Source: Actinophytocola sp.
GTDB lineage: Bacteria; Actinomycetota; Actinomycetes; Mycobacteriales; Pseudonocardiaceae
Assembly (NCBI GenBank): GCA_009377385.1
Contig: WHUD01000020.1
Location: forward strand, 1 to 47,224
Direction of reading: 5' to 3'
DNA length: 47,224 bases
Shown piece after piece: positions 1-7,782 of this stretch. A program made the translations under genes and the position numbers. How positions within the stretch are numbered: the stretch's first letter is position 1; every line of letters begins with the position of its first letter. The notes beneath the pieces are model-generated. The model ran no database searches, was not told the DNA's origin, and worked only from the letters and a program-made list of their open reading frames with translations.

Positions 1-1
1 G

Positions 2-403
2 ACGGTGCCACCGCTGCGCCACCACATCGACGACGTCAAGGAGCTGGTGCCGTTCCTGCTGCTGAAGCTGAGCAAGGCTGCCCAGCTGATGTGTGCGCGG
101 AGCACGCTACAGCTGCTGATGCGGACGAGCTGGCCCGGCAACATCGCGCAGCTCAGGCATGTGCTGCACAAGGTGGTCCGCTACCGCCGCTCCGGCACGG
201 TCCTGCCGGAGGACCTGCCGCCGGAGTGCCGCTCGGTGACAAGGCGGGTGCTCACCCCGCTCGAGTCGATGGAGCGGGACGCCATCGTCAGCGCGTTGCT
301 CGACGCGGAGAGCAACAAGACGACGGCAGCGCGGGCGCTGGGTGTCTCGCGCGCCACCATCTACCGCAAGATCCGCGAGTACGGCATCGACGTGCCGGGC
401 TGA
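2..403 (+). CDS. AAA+/Fis-type transcriptional regulator, C-terminal part (5' truncated by window)
   Basis: Only the last ~133 codons are present; the reading frame is open to the window edge. The fragment begins with a P-P-L-R-H-H-x-x-D segment, as in the AAA+ domain of sigma-54-type activators. It continues with the sensor-II motif SWPGNIAQLRHVL and ends in a Fis-family helix-turn-helix (AARALGVSRATIYRKIREYG, about residues 110-129). In actinobacteria such proteins usually carry an N-terminal GAF domain and act as AcoR-like regulators, although most of these organisms lack sigma-54; the N-terminus cannot be seen here. A 14-bp palindrome lies 18 bp after the stop. Family certain, target unknown. 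Confidence 0.85.
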   Translation, partial: TVPPLRHHIDDVKELVPFLLLKLSKAAQLMCARSTLQLLMRTSWPGNIAQLRHVLHKVVRYRRSGTVLPEDLPPECRSVTRRVLTPLESMERDAIVSALLDAESNKTTAARALGVSRATIYRKIREYGIDVPG

Positions 404-420
404 GACCACACGGCCGTGCG

Positions 421-434
421 ACATGTCGACATGT
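421..434. promoter_or_regulatory. perfect 14-bp palindrome, possible operator
   Basis: ACATGTCGACATGT is a perfect palindrome in the 143-bp gap between the Fis-type regulator and the next small gene. Its position upstream of 547 would suit a dimeric regulator's operator. Nothing else supports that role, and no promoter hexamers are clear around it. Confidence 0.25.
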
Positions 435-546
435 GCCCCCGCTTGGCGTCTCAAACTGCGACCGCCATCGCTGCCCTGACGCGGTTTCCTGGGTTCAGAC
501 AGCGACCTGCCCGCACCGGACCCGGTGCCAACTGGAGGCGATCCCG

Positions 547-843
547 ATGCCACGACCGACGGTCACACTCGCTCCGTCGCCACGGGCGCGCGCGATGCTC
601 GCCGCGGTGGCCGACGGACGCGCTGAGGTCTCGGACAGCTGCGAGCCGGACATGTTCATCGACGGGCTCGTCTGCTGCGACCAGATGCTCGCGCACACGC
701 TCACCCACGCGGGACTCGTCCGCCCGGTCGGCCCCGCGACGCCGTCGGGTCGCCACGCCGTCACCCTCACCGCGGCCGGTGTCGCGGCGCTGGCGCAGTA
801 CCCGAGGCCGTTGGTCTGGCCGGCGGAACGGGAAGCCAGCTGA
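547..843 (+). CDS. small hypothetical protein (98 aa), winged-helix-like
   Basis: The ATG at 547 follows a good Shine-Dalgarno (GGAGG at 534-538), which decides the start over longer upstream readings. The 98-residue product is not recognised. It has an alanine-rich N-terminal helix, an acidic segment with a Cys-Cys pair (residues ~38-39), and a C-terminal stretch (HAVTLTAAGVAAL) like the wing and final helix of small winged-helix proteins. It is 15 bp from the following crotonase-like gene and probably co-transcribed with it. The winged-helix idea is inference from composition only. Confidence 0.6.
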   Translation: MPRPTVTLAPSPRARAMLAAVADGRAEVSDSCEPDMFIDGLVCCDQMLAHTLTHAGLVRPVGPATPSGRHAVTLTAAGVAALAQYPRPLVWPAEREAS

Positions 844-858
844 GAGAGGCCCCCGAGC

Positions 859-1431
859 ATGCTCGACCTCGAAGAACGCGACGGCGTTGCCGTGATCCAC
901 CTGCACGGTCGTGGACACAACCGGCTGGATACCCAGCTGTTGTGGCGACTCGCCGCGGCGATGGAGTTTGTCGGCCCGTCGCGGCCCGTTGTGCTGACCG
1001 GTCACCGCGCCACGTTCGCCATCGGCGCCGAAGTCGCGCCGCCCGGCGCCGGGGACCTACTTGCGGCCCAGGACACCGCGCTGCGTGCGGTGTCCGGGCA
1101 CCCGGCGCCGGTCATCGCGGCGGTCAACGGCGACGCCATCGACACCGGCTTCGCGCTCGCCGCAGCGGCGGACTTTCGGCTGATGGAGCGCGGTCTGATC
1201 GGCACTGTCTTCTCGCCGCGAGGGGCCGCGCCATTGTCTGCGGCGGCACGCGAACTGGTGCATTCCGCCTTCGTCCGCTGCGGCGTACCGACGCCGTCCG
1301 GCGCGCTCGCCTTCACGGCAGCAGAGGTGGAGTCGGCCGGGTTCGTCGAGCGGCCGAGGAGGGTGGCGCACCTCCTCGACGAGGCCGTGCGGCATGCCAG
1401 AGGCATTGTGCGCATTCCGCAGCAGGCGTAG
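859..1431 (+). CDS. short enoyl-CoA hydratase/isomerase (crotonase-fold) protein
   Basis: 190 residues, against ~255-270 for typical crotonases. The start of the fold is present (ERDGVAVIHLHG), as is the first oxyanion-hole region (FAIGAEV, residues ~54-60). So is the second segment (PVIAAVNGDAIDTGFALAAAADFRL, where G-x-x-x-x-G-F-x-L-A-x-A-x-D-x-R matches the family). The usual catalytic glutamates that follow are not evident, and the helical C-terminal part is short. It may be a non-hydrating acyl-CoA binder or a decayed copy. It ends 10 bp before a convergent small gene. Confidence 0.7.
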   Translation: MLDLEERDGVAVIHLHGRGHNRLDTQLLWRLAAAMEFVGPSRPVVLTGHRATFAIGAEVAPPGAGDLLAAQDTALRAVSGHPAPVIAAVNGDAIDTGFALAAAADFRLMERGLIGTVFSPRGAAPLSAAARELVHSAFVRCGVPTPSGALAFTAAEVESAGFVERPRRVAHLLDEAVRHARGIVRIPQQA

Positions 1432-1441
1432 TGCGCCCGTT

Positions 1442-1666
1442 CTATCCACCGTGCGTGGCACCGCACGCCCCTTGATCGTCGGGCGAACGTGGCGGCAGCG
1501 TAACTTCTCCCGGGACACCGGAGCCGGTGAGCAGGCGGACGACCTCACCGTCGTAACAGGTGAACTCGAGCAGAATGACGCCCGGCTTGACGTTGATCAT
1601 CCGTCGCATGTGGCTCAGCCCGAGCAGCACCGTCGAGCCGTGCCGGGGACAGTAGACAGGAAACAT
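1442..1666 (-). CDS. small hypothetical protein (74 aa) with MFPVYCPRHG N-terminus
   Basis: The ATG at 1666 is chosen because the MFPVYCPRHGS start resembles short actinobacterial proteins of unknown function. These open with a C-P-x-H zinc-ribbon-like knuckle and end with a second cysteine region. Here the second region (FTCYDGEVVRLLTG) has one cysteine instead of C-x-C-G, so metal binding is doubtful. The readable frame extends upstream into the gene at 1707, but that extension is not protein-like. It lies downstream of the BTAD regulator on the same strand. Function unknown. Confidence 0.55.
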   Translation of the reverse strand: MFPVYCPRHGSTVLLGLSHMRRMINVKPGVILLEFTCYDGEVVRLLTGSGVPGEVTLPPRSPDDQGACGATHGG

Positions 1667-1706
1667 GACACCACTGTCGCCGGTCGGACTGATGATTCCC
1701 TGACGG

Positions 1707-4700
1707 TTACGAACGGTCGAGCATTCGGTCGACCTCGCTGCCGAGCTCGTCAAGATCGCTGGCCAACGACTTGCCAGCCAGCGCCGTCCGCTCAACCACA
1801 TCGGGCGTCAGCCGATCCCGCAACACGACGTCAACCCTGTCGACCTCGGGGATCTCTCCTGCCGGTCGCGGCGTGCCGGACTCGGCCCGCAGCGCGCGAG
1901 CGGCGCCGAGCAGCACGGCGGCGCGTTCCGACGGCGCGAGCGCGACGGTCAGCCCCTCAAGCGCGAGCGCGACGGCCCTGCGGTCACCGCTGGCGATCGC
2001 GGCGTGCAGCGCTGTCCGCTGCCACCGCAGCGCATCGCGAACATTGCCTGCGACCCCGGCGGCCAGCCCGATCATCGCGCTGGTGAACGCGATACCGGAG
2101 GTCGAGCGGATCTGGCGATAGTGCCGCAGGGCGGCCTCGTGCCGGATCTGCGCCTGATGCGGTTTGCCTGCCCGTCGCAGCACAAGACCGAGACCGTTGT
2201 CCGCGTAGGCGACGGTGCTGGAGATACCCAGCTGCCTTGCGAGGTCACGGGCATGCAGCAGGAGCCGCTCTGCCGCGTCAAGGTCGGCGGTCAGGGTACA
2301 CAGGTTGCCGATGCGGACGAGTTGGTACGCATGTACATCACGCAGCCCCAGCCGCTCGGCGAGCTCGATCACGCGCTCCCGTGCGCGTCGGGACGACGAG
2401 TAGTCGCCCGCCATCTCGTCCAGTCCGGCGAGCAGGTCAAGCGACTGCGCCTGCCCCCACAGGTCCGCCGAGTCGACGAAGCCAGCGAGTGACGCCTCGG
2501 CATAGTGACGCGCCTCCGGCATCCGGCCATGCAACGTGGCCTCGACGCCGGCCGTGAACCGGGCCGCGGCCGTGTACCACTGGTCGTCTTCCCGTTCCGC
2601 GACCGCTTCGATCCGCTCCCGGAACCGCCGGGCACGGTTCGGGTCGCCGCGCTGGTACAGCCGGTCGACGACCAGGATGGCGACAAGCAGCAGGCCGGTG
2701 CACCACTGGCGAGTCGGGATCTCATCGAGCGCCAGGATGCACTCCTCGACGGCCTCCTCCGCGTCGCCGCCGGTGAAGCCCAGCGCTCCCGCCCATGACC
2801 GCGCCGTCCGGACCTGCCGCATGTCATCGGGCGCCGTGATCCGGCTCAGCAGGTCGGACAGCACGGCGCGGCCCTCGCGGCGCCTGCCACTGAGCCACCA
2901 GTACCAGCCCATCGCCGTCGCAGCGCCCAACGCATTCTCGACCCGCCCCGCTGACAGGAAGGTGCGGATCGCCGTCAGCACGTCGGGATGGCTCGCGCCG
3001 AGGAGCGCGAACGCCGCTGGCTGGTCAGCGCCACGCAGCAGCGGGTCGGTGCGTTCGGCCAACCGCAGGAAGTGCTCGGCGTGGGCCAGCATGATGGCGT
3101 CGCGTTCCGGGTGACCGGCGAGCCTACGCGCCGAGTAGTCACGGATGGCTTCCAGCAAGCGGTACGGCGCGAGCGGGCTCGCCGGGTCGTAGTTGACCAG
3201 CGAGCGCTCGACCAGCCGTGCCACGGTGGCGGCCACCTCGTCGTTCGACGCCGACGTGCCAGCCAGCGCGTTAGCGGCGTCAAGCCCCCACCTGCCCTCG
3301 ATGGTGGCGAGCCTGGTCAGCAGGTCGGTCTCGGCGGGATCGAGGAGGCCCCAGCTGCGGTCGATGGTGTCGTTGAGCGTGCAGTCGTTGGCGTTCTGCA
3401 GCAGGTGCCGGTCATCTCGCAGGTGGTCGGCGACATCGTTAAGGGTCATGCCGCGAAGCAGGCCTGCGGCGACCTCCATCGCGAGTGGTATGCCTTCTGT
3501 GCGACGCACGACCGCGGTGACCCGCTCCAGGTCGGCGTCCGAGAGGTCCGCTGCGGTCAACCGCGCCCGCGCGCAGAACAACGCCACCGCCTCCGATGCC
3601 AGACAGGCGTCCCGCCCTGAGCCAGAGGGTGGCACTGGCAGCGGCTCAAGACGCAGCACGGCCTCCTCAGGCAGGCCGAGCAACACCCGGGTCGTGGTCA
3701 CCAGCCGCAGGCCAGGGCACTGCACGAGTAGCTCGCGTGCCAGTGTGGCGACGTCAGCGCTAATGTGTTCGCAGTTGTCGAGCACGAGCACCGCGTGCCT
3801 GCCGCCGATACCGGCACACATGCGGTCAAGCGGGTCCCTGTGGCGGTCGGTGACGACTCGCTCGTCGCTACCGAGGCTGGCGCCGTCACGGTCCCTGACC
3901 GTCCGCAGCACCGTGTCGGCGATCTCGGTCAAACGGTCGTTGGCGCAATCGTGCTCGGCGGCGCTGCGCAGGTCGGCGAACCAGACCCCGTCCGAGGGCG
4001 GCGTCATCGTGCTCAGCGTGTTCACCACGAGACGGGTCTTGCCGATCCCGCCGGGGCCGGTCACGGTGACCAGCCGTTCCCGCTCAATCAGCTCGCACAG
4101 CCGCTCACGGTCGCGGTGCCTGCCGATGAAGCTGGTCGACTCCGCTGGCAGGCGGACTCGAGCGCCCCGCGCGGAACCCGCGGCCATCGGCCGCTGCGTG
4201 AGCACGTCCGCGTGCGCGGTACGCAGCTCGGCGCCGGGATCGACGCCGAGCTGCTCGGCAAGGAGTTCACGGCCTTCGGTGTACACGGTGAGGGCCTCGG
4301 CTTGCCTGCCCTGCCTGGCCAGTGCCCGCATCGCCAGCGCACGCAACGACTCCCGAAGCGGGTGTTCGGTGAGGACGCGCAGCAATCTGTCCGGTAGGTC
4401 GCGGCTGCCCCCGACCGACAGCCAGGCAGTGGCGTGGAACTCGACCGCGGTCAGATAGCGGGCGGTGAGATGCTCGGCAGCGACCGCGGCGTACGGGTGG
4501 TCCTGCAGCTCTGGCAACGGCTCGCCCTGCCACATCGTCAGGGCCTCGTCCAGCAGCCGGTACGCACGGTCGAGCCGGTCGCCGTCGAAGTCACGGCGAG
4601 CCGCAGAGATCAGGTTCTCGAAGTGAGCCGCGTCGATCGCCTCATCCGGCACGGCGAGCCGGTAACCGCCTTCATCAGCGCGGAGCAGCGTCCGACCGCG

Positions 4701-4937
4701 TTCCGGATCGCCGGGAGCAAGCGCGCCCCGCACGCTGGACACCTTGGCTTGCAGCGCGTTACGCGCCTTGCTTGGCACGTCCTCGCCCCATAGTGCTTCG
4801 ATGATCCGGTCGGCGGACACCGGGTATCCGTGGTGCACCAGCAGGTACCCGAGCAGTGCGCGCTGCTTGGCTCCTGGGATCGGAACGCGGACATCTCCGT
4901 TCCAGACGGCGAGCTGGCCGAAGATCTGGAACCGCAT
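1707..4937 (-). CDS. BTAD/NB-ARC transcriptional regulator (AfsR/SARP-like, large)
   Basis: 1076 residues from the ATG at 4937; the upstream in-frame codons are not conserved-looking, and MRFQIFGQLAVW is a typical start. Domain order: winged-helix OmpR-type DNA-binding domain (1-90), bacterial transcriptional activation domain (about 95-240), ATPase with Walker A GPGGIGK (294-300) and Walker B AVLVLDNCEH (from about 382), then an NB-ARC-type winged region and a long tetratricopeptide-like helical C-terminus (about 560-1060). Such proteins are ATP-dependent pathway or global activators in actinomycetes. No biosynthetic cluster is beside it. The neighbours are a small membrane protein (upstream, same strand) and a broken metallo-hydrolase gene (divergent). 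Target unknown. Confidence 0.9.
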   Translation of the reverse strand: MRFQIFGQLAVWNGDVRVPIPGAKQRALLGYLLVHHGYPVSADRIIEALWGEDVPSKARNALQAKVSSVRGALAPGDPERGRTLLRADEGGYRLAVPDEAIDAAHFENLISAARRDFDGDRLDRAYRLLDEALTMWQGEPLPELQDHPYAAVAAEHLTARYLTAVEFHATAWLSVGGSRDLPDRLLRVLTEHPLRESLRALAMRALARQGRQAEALTVYTEGRELLAEQLGVDPGAELRTAHADVLTQRPMAAGSARGARVRLPAESTSFIGRHRDRERLCELIERERLVTVTGPGGIGKTRLVVNTLSTMTPPSDGVWFADLRSAAEHDCANDRLTEIADTVLRTVRDRDGASLGSDERVVTDRHRDPLDRMCAGIGGRHAVLVLDNCEHISADVATLARELLVQCPGLRLVTTTRVLLGLPEEAVLRLEPLPVPPSGSGRDACLASEAVALFCARARLTAADLSDADLERVTAVVRRTEGIPLAMEVAAGLLRGMTLNDVADHLRDDRHLLQNANDCTLNDTIDRSWGLLDPAETDLLTRLATIEGRWGLDAANALAGTSASNDEVAATVARLVERSLVNYDPASPLAPYRLLEAIRDYSARRLAGHPERDAIMLAHAEHFLRLAERTDPLLRGADQPAAFALLGASHPDVLTAIRTFLSAGRVENALGAATAMGWYWWLSGRRREGRAVLSDLLSRITAPDDMRQVRTARSWAGALGFTGGDAEEAVEECILALDEIPTRQWCTGLLLVAILVVDRLYQRGDPNRARRFRERIEAVAEREDDQWYTAAARFTAGVEATLHGRMPEARHYAEASLAGFVDSADLWGQAQSLDLLAGLDEMAGDYSSSRRARERVIELAERLGLRDVHAYQLVRIGNLCTLTADLDAAERLLLHARDLARQLGISSTVAYADNGLGLVLRRAGKPHQAQIRHEAALRHYRQIRSTSGIAFTSAMIGLAAGVAGNVRDALRWQRTALHAAIASGDRRAVALALEGLTVALAPSERAAVLLGAARALRAESGTPRPAGEIPEVDRVDVVLRDRLTPDVVERTALAGKSLASDLDELGSEVDRMLDRS

Positions 4938-4967
4938 GCCCGCTACGTTACGGCTGGCCACCGACAC

Positions 4968-5216
4968 TTAGCACGTCGTTTTCCGTGCTTTCCGGCCTTG
5001 GCCGCGCTCACCCCGCAACTCACGCAGGTAGCGGTCCATGGTGCGGCGGTAGTTCTCGCTGATCCCGCTCGCGGCCGCCAGGCCTGTCACCAGGTCGCCG
5101 CGCAGCGTCCGCTGAGCGAACGGCCGGGAGCGGCGGGGCCACATCGCCCGGCCGAGAGCCACAGCCATACCACCGAGCACCAGGACGAACATCACCGTCG
5201 CCGTCATCACGTCCAT
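4968..5216 (-). CDS. small membrane protein, 82 aa
   Basis: The ATG at 5216 is preceded at 8 bp by a GGAGG Shine-Dalgarno. One N-terminal transmembrane helix (residues ~4-25, MTATVMFVLVLGGMAVALG) is followed by a strongly basic tail with an RRSRPFAQRTLRGDL segment and a C-terminal RGERGQGRKARK. It lies 30 bp upstream of the BTAD regulator on the same strand, so the two may be co-transcribed. Not recognised as a named family. Divergent from the metallo-hydrolase gene at 5374. Confidence 0.6.
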   Translation of the reverse strand: MDVMTATVMFVLVLGGMAVALGRAMWPRRSRPFAQRTLRGDLVTGLAAASGISENYRRTMDRYLRELRGERGQGRKARKTTC

Positions 5217-5309
5217 CGCGATCGCCTCCTCGCAGGCAACCCTGCCAAGCGGCGCTGACGATTCGCTGACGCTCGGCCGGAGGTACGGGGCATCCGATCG
5301 GCGCGACAG

Positions 5310-5340
5310 TTGACTTCGACCTAACTAGAAGTCCTAATCT
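5310..5340 (+). promoter_or_regulatory. possible promoter of the metallo-hydrolase gene
   Basis: TTGACT at 5310-5315 resembles a -35 box. TAATCT at 5335-5340 resembles a -10, with a long 19-bp spacer; CCTAAT at 5333 would give 17 bp. A CTTC...GAAG inverted repeat overlaps the spacer. It lies 34 bp before the ATG at 5374. Weak, motif-only evidence. Confidence 0.3.
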
Positions 5341-5373
5341 CGCTGCACCAGGGTTGCCGGGAAGGGGAGCGCC

Positions 5374-6012
5374 ATGAAACAGATCCAGCCTGATCTATGG
5401 GAGACCGAGACGGAGATCCCGGCTCCGGGATTGACCACCCGCGCCTACCTTTGGACCGCATCCGGTGGCAACGTGTTGTTCTATAACACGACGCTGGAGC
5501 CCGAGATAGACGACATGGCCGAGCTCGGCGGTGTCACTCGCCAGTACCTGAGCCACCAGGATGAGATCGCGCCGTCGTTGCGCACCATCAAGCAGCGGTT
5601 CGGCTCGACGCTGCACTGCAGCGCAGTCGAGGCCGACATCGTGGCGGAGACCTGCCCCGTCGACGGCGTGTTTGCCGAGCGTCGTGTGTAGCTGGACGGG
5701 TTCGAGGTGCTCCCGACACCGGGGCACACGCCGGGCAGCGCGAGCTTTCTTGTTCCTTCCGTGCACGGCTTGACGTACCTGTTCACCGGTGACTCCATCC
5801 TCCGTGATGCGGAGGGCACGTGGATCGCTGGCCATATTCCCGGTTTCAGTGACCGCGACTCGCTAGCCGCCAGTCTGTCCAGCATCGCCGGCCTCGCTCC
5901 GGACATCGTGATCTCCAGCGGGTTCCTCGGCGACACGGGCGTTACGGAACTCGGCGAGCGGGCCTGGGCCGACTGCGTGGACGAGGCGCTGCGCTCGTTG
6001 ACGGAAAACTGA
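5374..6012 (+). pseudogene. MBL-fold metallo-hydrolase, interrupted by an in-frame TAG
   Basis: One continuous frame of 213 codons encodes a compact metallo-beta-lactamase-fold protein, but codon 106 (5689-5691) is TAG. Before it: MKQIQPDLWETETEI start (SD GGAAGGGGAG upstream) and YLSHQDEIAPSLR, which takes the place of the usual H-x-H-x-D-H. After it: LDGFEVLPTPGHTPGS with the conserved metal-ligand histidine, then FTGDS. Homology runs straight through the stop, so a single substitution (for example CAG to TAG) is the simplest explanation. A sequencing error or readthrough remain possible. The GTG at 5707 could restart translation, but half a fold is unlikely to work. The substrate of an intact copy is unknown. 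Confidence 0.8.
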
Positions 6013-6020
6013 TGTCACCG

Positions 6021-6043
6021 ACAAGCACAGCCTGTGCACTTGT
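6021..6043 (+). terminator. small hairpin after the metallo-hydrolase gene
   Basis: ACAAGCACA and TGTGCACTTGT form a 9-bp stem with a small bulge and a short loop, 9 bp after the stop at 6012. There is no T-run. It is a weak terminator candidate separating the gene from the opposing tRNA. Confidence 0.3.
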
Positions 6044-6104
6044 GGGGCATAAGGGGGCTGATGATCTTGGCGACCAAGATCGGAAACACCTTGACCTGTC
6101 CTGT

Positions 6105-6181
6105 TGGTGCCCCCGACGGGACTCGAACCCGCACTTGATCGATTTTAAGTCGACTGCCTCTGCCGGTTGGGCTACGGGGGC
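6105..6181 (-). tRNA. tRNA with UAA anticodon, class-I body (Leu by anticodon, Lys-like by body)
   Basis: Read on the minus strand, a full cloverleaf forms: acceptor GCCCCCG/CGGGGGC, anticodon stem GTCGA/TCGAT, anticodon loop CTTAAAA (anticodon UAA), five-nucleotide variable loop CAAGT, T arm GCGGG-TTCGAGT-CCCGT, A73 and an encoded CCA (6105-6107). Standard bacterial leucine tRNAs are class II with a long variable arm; this one is not. Acceptor, D-loop (CCGGCAGA) and overall body resemble actinobacterial tRNA-Lys, but the D stem is only three clean pairs with one extra nucleotide on its 3' side. Decoding of UUA and the amino acid carried are both uncertain. Confidence 0.85.
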
Positions 6182-6236
6182 ACCGCTGAGCCTAAGCGCT
6201 GCGGCGAACCATGGCACCCGTGGGGCGTTTCGCCGC

Positions 6237-6370
6237 GTCGTGTTCCCCGTTCCCGACGCTGTGTCCCCCGTTCCCGACGTCGTGTTCCCCGTTCCCGACG
6301 CTGTGTCCCGCATTCGGGATTCCGCGTTCGCCGCGTACCCGGCGCCGAGTCCCCCGCTCCCGACGTCGTC
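6237..6370. repeat. 21-bp tandem repeat array, locus 1 (reverse orientation)
   Basis: Four consecutive 21-bp units of the form GTGTTCCCCGTTCCCGACGCT start at 6240 and then degenerate. A further unit (CCCCCGCTCCCGACGTCGTC) runs into the stop codon of the NADH dehydrogenase gene at 6369. Same family as the arrays at 7912, 12756, 37170, 38729 and 39357. No protein-like reading here. Confidence 0.85.
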
Positions 6371-7724
6371 AGTCAGAGCCGTCCGACTTGCGCTCCGGCA
6401 CCTTGCCTGAGGCGCGGTGGAACTCCTCGTGCGGCGAGTGGATCTGCCCCATGGAGATCACCTCGCGCTTGAACAGGCCGCCGAGCAGCCAGTCCGCCGT
6501 GATGCGCGCCTTGCGGTTGAACGTGGGCATCGCCTTGACGTGGTACATCCGGTGCATGCTCCACGCGGGGAAGCCCTTGACCTTGACGCCGAGGGTGTCG
6601 GCAACACCCTTGTGCAGGCCGAGGCTGGCGACCGAGCCCATGTTCTTGTGCTTGTAGTCCTTGACCGGCCTGCCCCGCAGCGCGCGGACGATGTTCTTCG
6701 CGAGGTGCCTAGCCTGCCGCACCGCGTGCTGCGCGTTGGGCGGGCAGATCGCCGTCGGATCATCCTCGGTGACCGAGAGGTCCGGGATCGCGGCGCAGTC
6801 ACCTGCGGACCAGACGTCCGGGTTGTCCAGCACCTGCAGCGCGGCCGTCCCCTGCACCCGGCCGGACTTGTGCAGCGGCAGGTCGGAGTCGGCCAGCACC
6901 GGATTGGCCTTGACGCCCGCCGTCCAGATGATCGTGTCGGAGTCGAACTCGGTGCCGTCGGAGAGCACGACGTGACCCTTCTCGAACGACTTCGCCAGCG
7001 TCGACAGGTACACTTCGATGCCGCGCTTCTCCAGCTGCTCGACGGTGTAGACGCCGAGGGTCTCGCGCACCTCCGGCAGGATGCGCGACGCGGCCTCGAC
7101 CAGCACCCAGCGCAGGTCCTGCGGCTCGATGTTCGGATAGTAGCGGCACGCGAACCGCGACATGTCCTCCAGTTCGGCGAGCGCCTCGATGCCCGCGAAG
7201 CCGCCGCCGACGACAGTGAACGTCAGCTTGCGCTTGCGCACCTCGGGGTCGCGGGTGCTCGACGCCTGGTCCATCTGCGACATGACGTGGTTGCGCAGGT
7301 AGATCGCCTCGCCGATGGTCTTGAAGGCGATACCTTCCTCGGCGAGGCCGGGAATGGGCAGCAGGCGCGCCACGGAGCCGAGCGCGACAACGAGGTGGTC
7401 GTACGGCACCTCCTCGATGTGTCCGTCGGCGGCCTCGACGGTGACGACCTTGCGCTTGTGCTCGATCTGCTGCACCCGTGCGGTGAGCACATGGCAGCGC
7501 TTGAGCGCGCGTCGCAGCGGGACCACGACGTGGCGCGGCTCGATGGCACCAGCCGCCGCTTCGGGGAGAAACGGCTGGTAGGTCATGTGTGGCTGCGGAT
7601 CGACGACGGTCACGGCAGCCTCGTTGGCACGCAGCATGCGCTGCAGCCCCAACGCCGTGTAAAGCCCGACATACCCACCACCGAGGATGACGATGCGGGT
7701 CGGTTCCGACTTCGTTGCGCCCAT
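6369..7724 (-). CDS. ndh: type II NADH dehydrogenase (NAD(P)/FAD-dependent oxidoreductase)
   Basis: 451 residues from the ATG at 7724 (MGATKSEPTRIVILGG); a GTG seven codons upstream (7745) is an alternative. N-terminal FAD-binding Rossmann motif VILGGGYVGLYTALGL and internal NAD-binding motif FTVVGGGFAGIEALAEL. Near the C-terminus lie the second FAD-binding motif (VWSAGDCAAIPD) and the AxQHAVRQA helix typical of Ndh-2. These single-subunit enzymes oxidise NADH and reduce quinone at the membrane without pumping protons. The stop lies within the last unit of a 21-bp repeat array. The odd tRNA is the next gene downstream. Confidence 0.92.
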   Translation of the reverse strand: MGATKSEPTRIVILGGGYVGLYTALGLQRMLRANEAAVTVVDPQPHMTYQPFLPEAAAGAIEPRHVVVPLRRALKRCHVLTARVQQIEHKRKVVTVEAADGHIEEVPYDHLVVALGSVARLLPIPGLAEEGIAFKTIGEAIYLRNHVMSQMDQASSTRDPEVRKRKLTFTVVGGGFAGIEALAELEDMSRFACRYYPNIEPQDLRWVLVEAASRILPEVRETLGVYTVEQLEKRGIEVYLSTLAKSFEKGHVVLSDGTEFDSDTIIWTAGVKANPVLADSDLPLHKSGRVQGTAALQVLDNPDVWSAGDCAAIPDLSVTEDDPTAICPPNAQHAVRQARHLAKNIVRALRGRPVKDYKHKNMGSVASLGLHKGVADTLGVKVKGFPAWSMHRMYHVKAMPTFNRKARITADWLLGGLFKREVISMGQIHSPHEEFHRASGKVPERKSDGSD

Positions 7725-7782
7725 GCGGACATAGTCGCACCTCACACAGCGAGACGCTTGTGGGGACCCTGAGCGGGGATAC

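Noticed and set aside
1707-4937. Pathway activator of a nearby antibiotic gene cluster
   Set aside because: The BTAD regulator has no biosynthetic genes within the visible flank; the right side is housekeeping.
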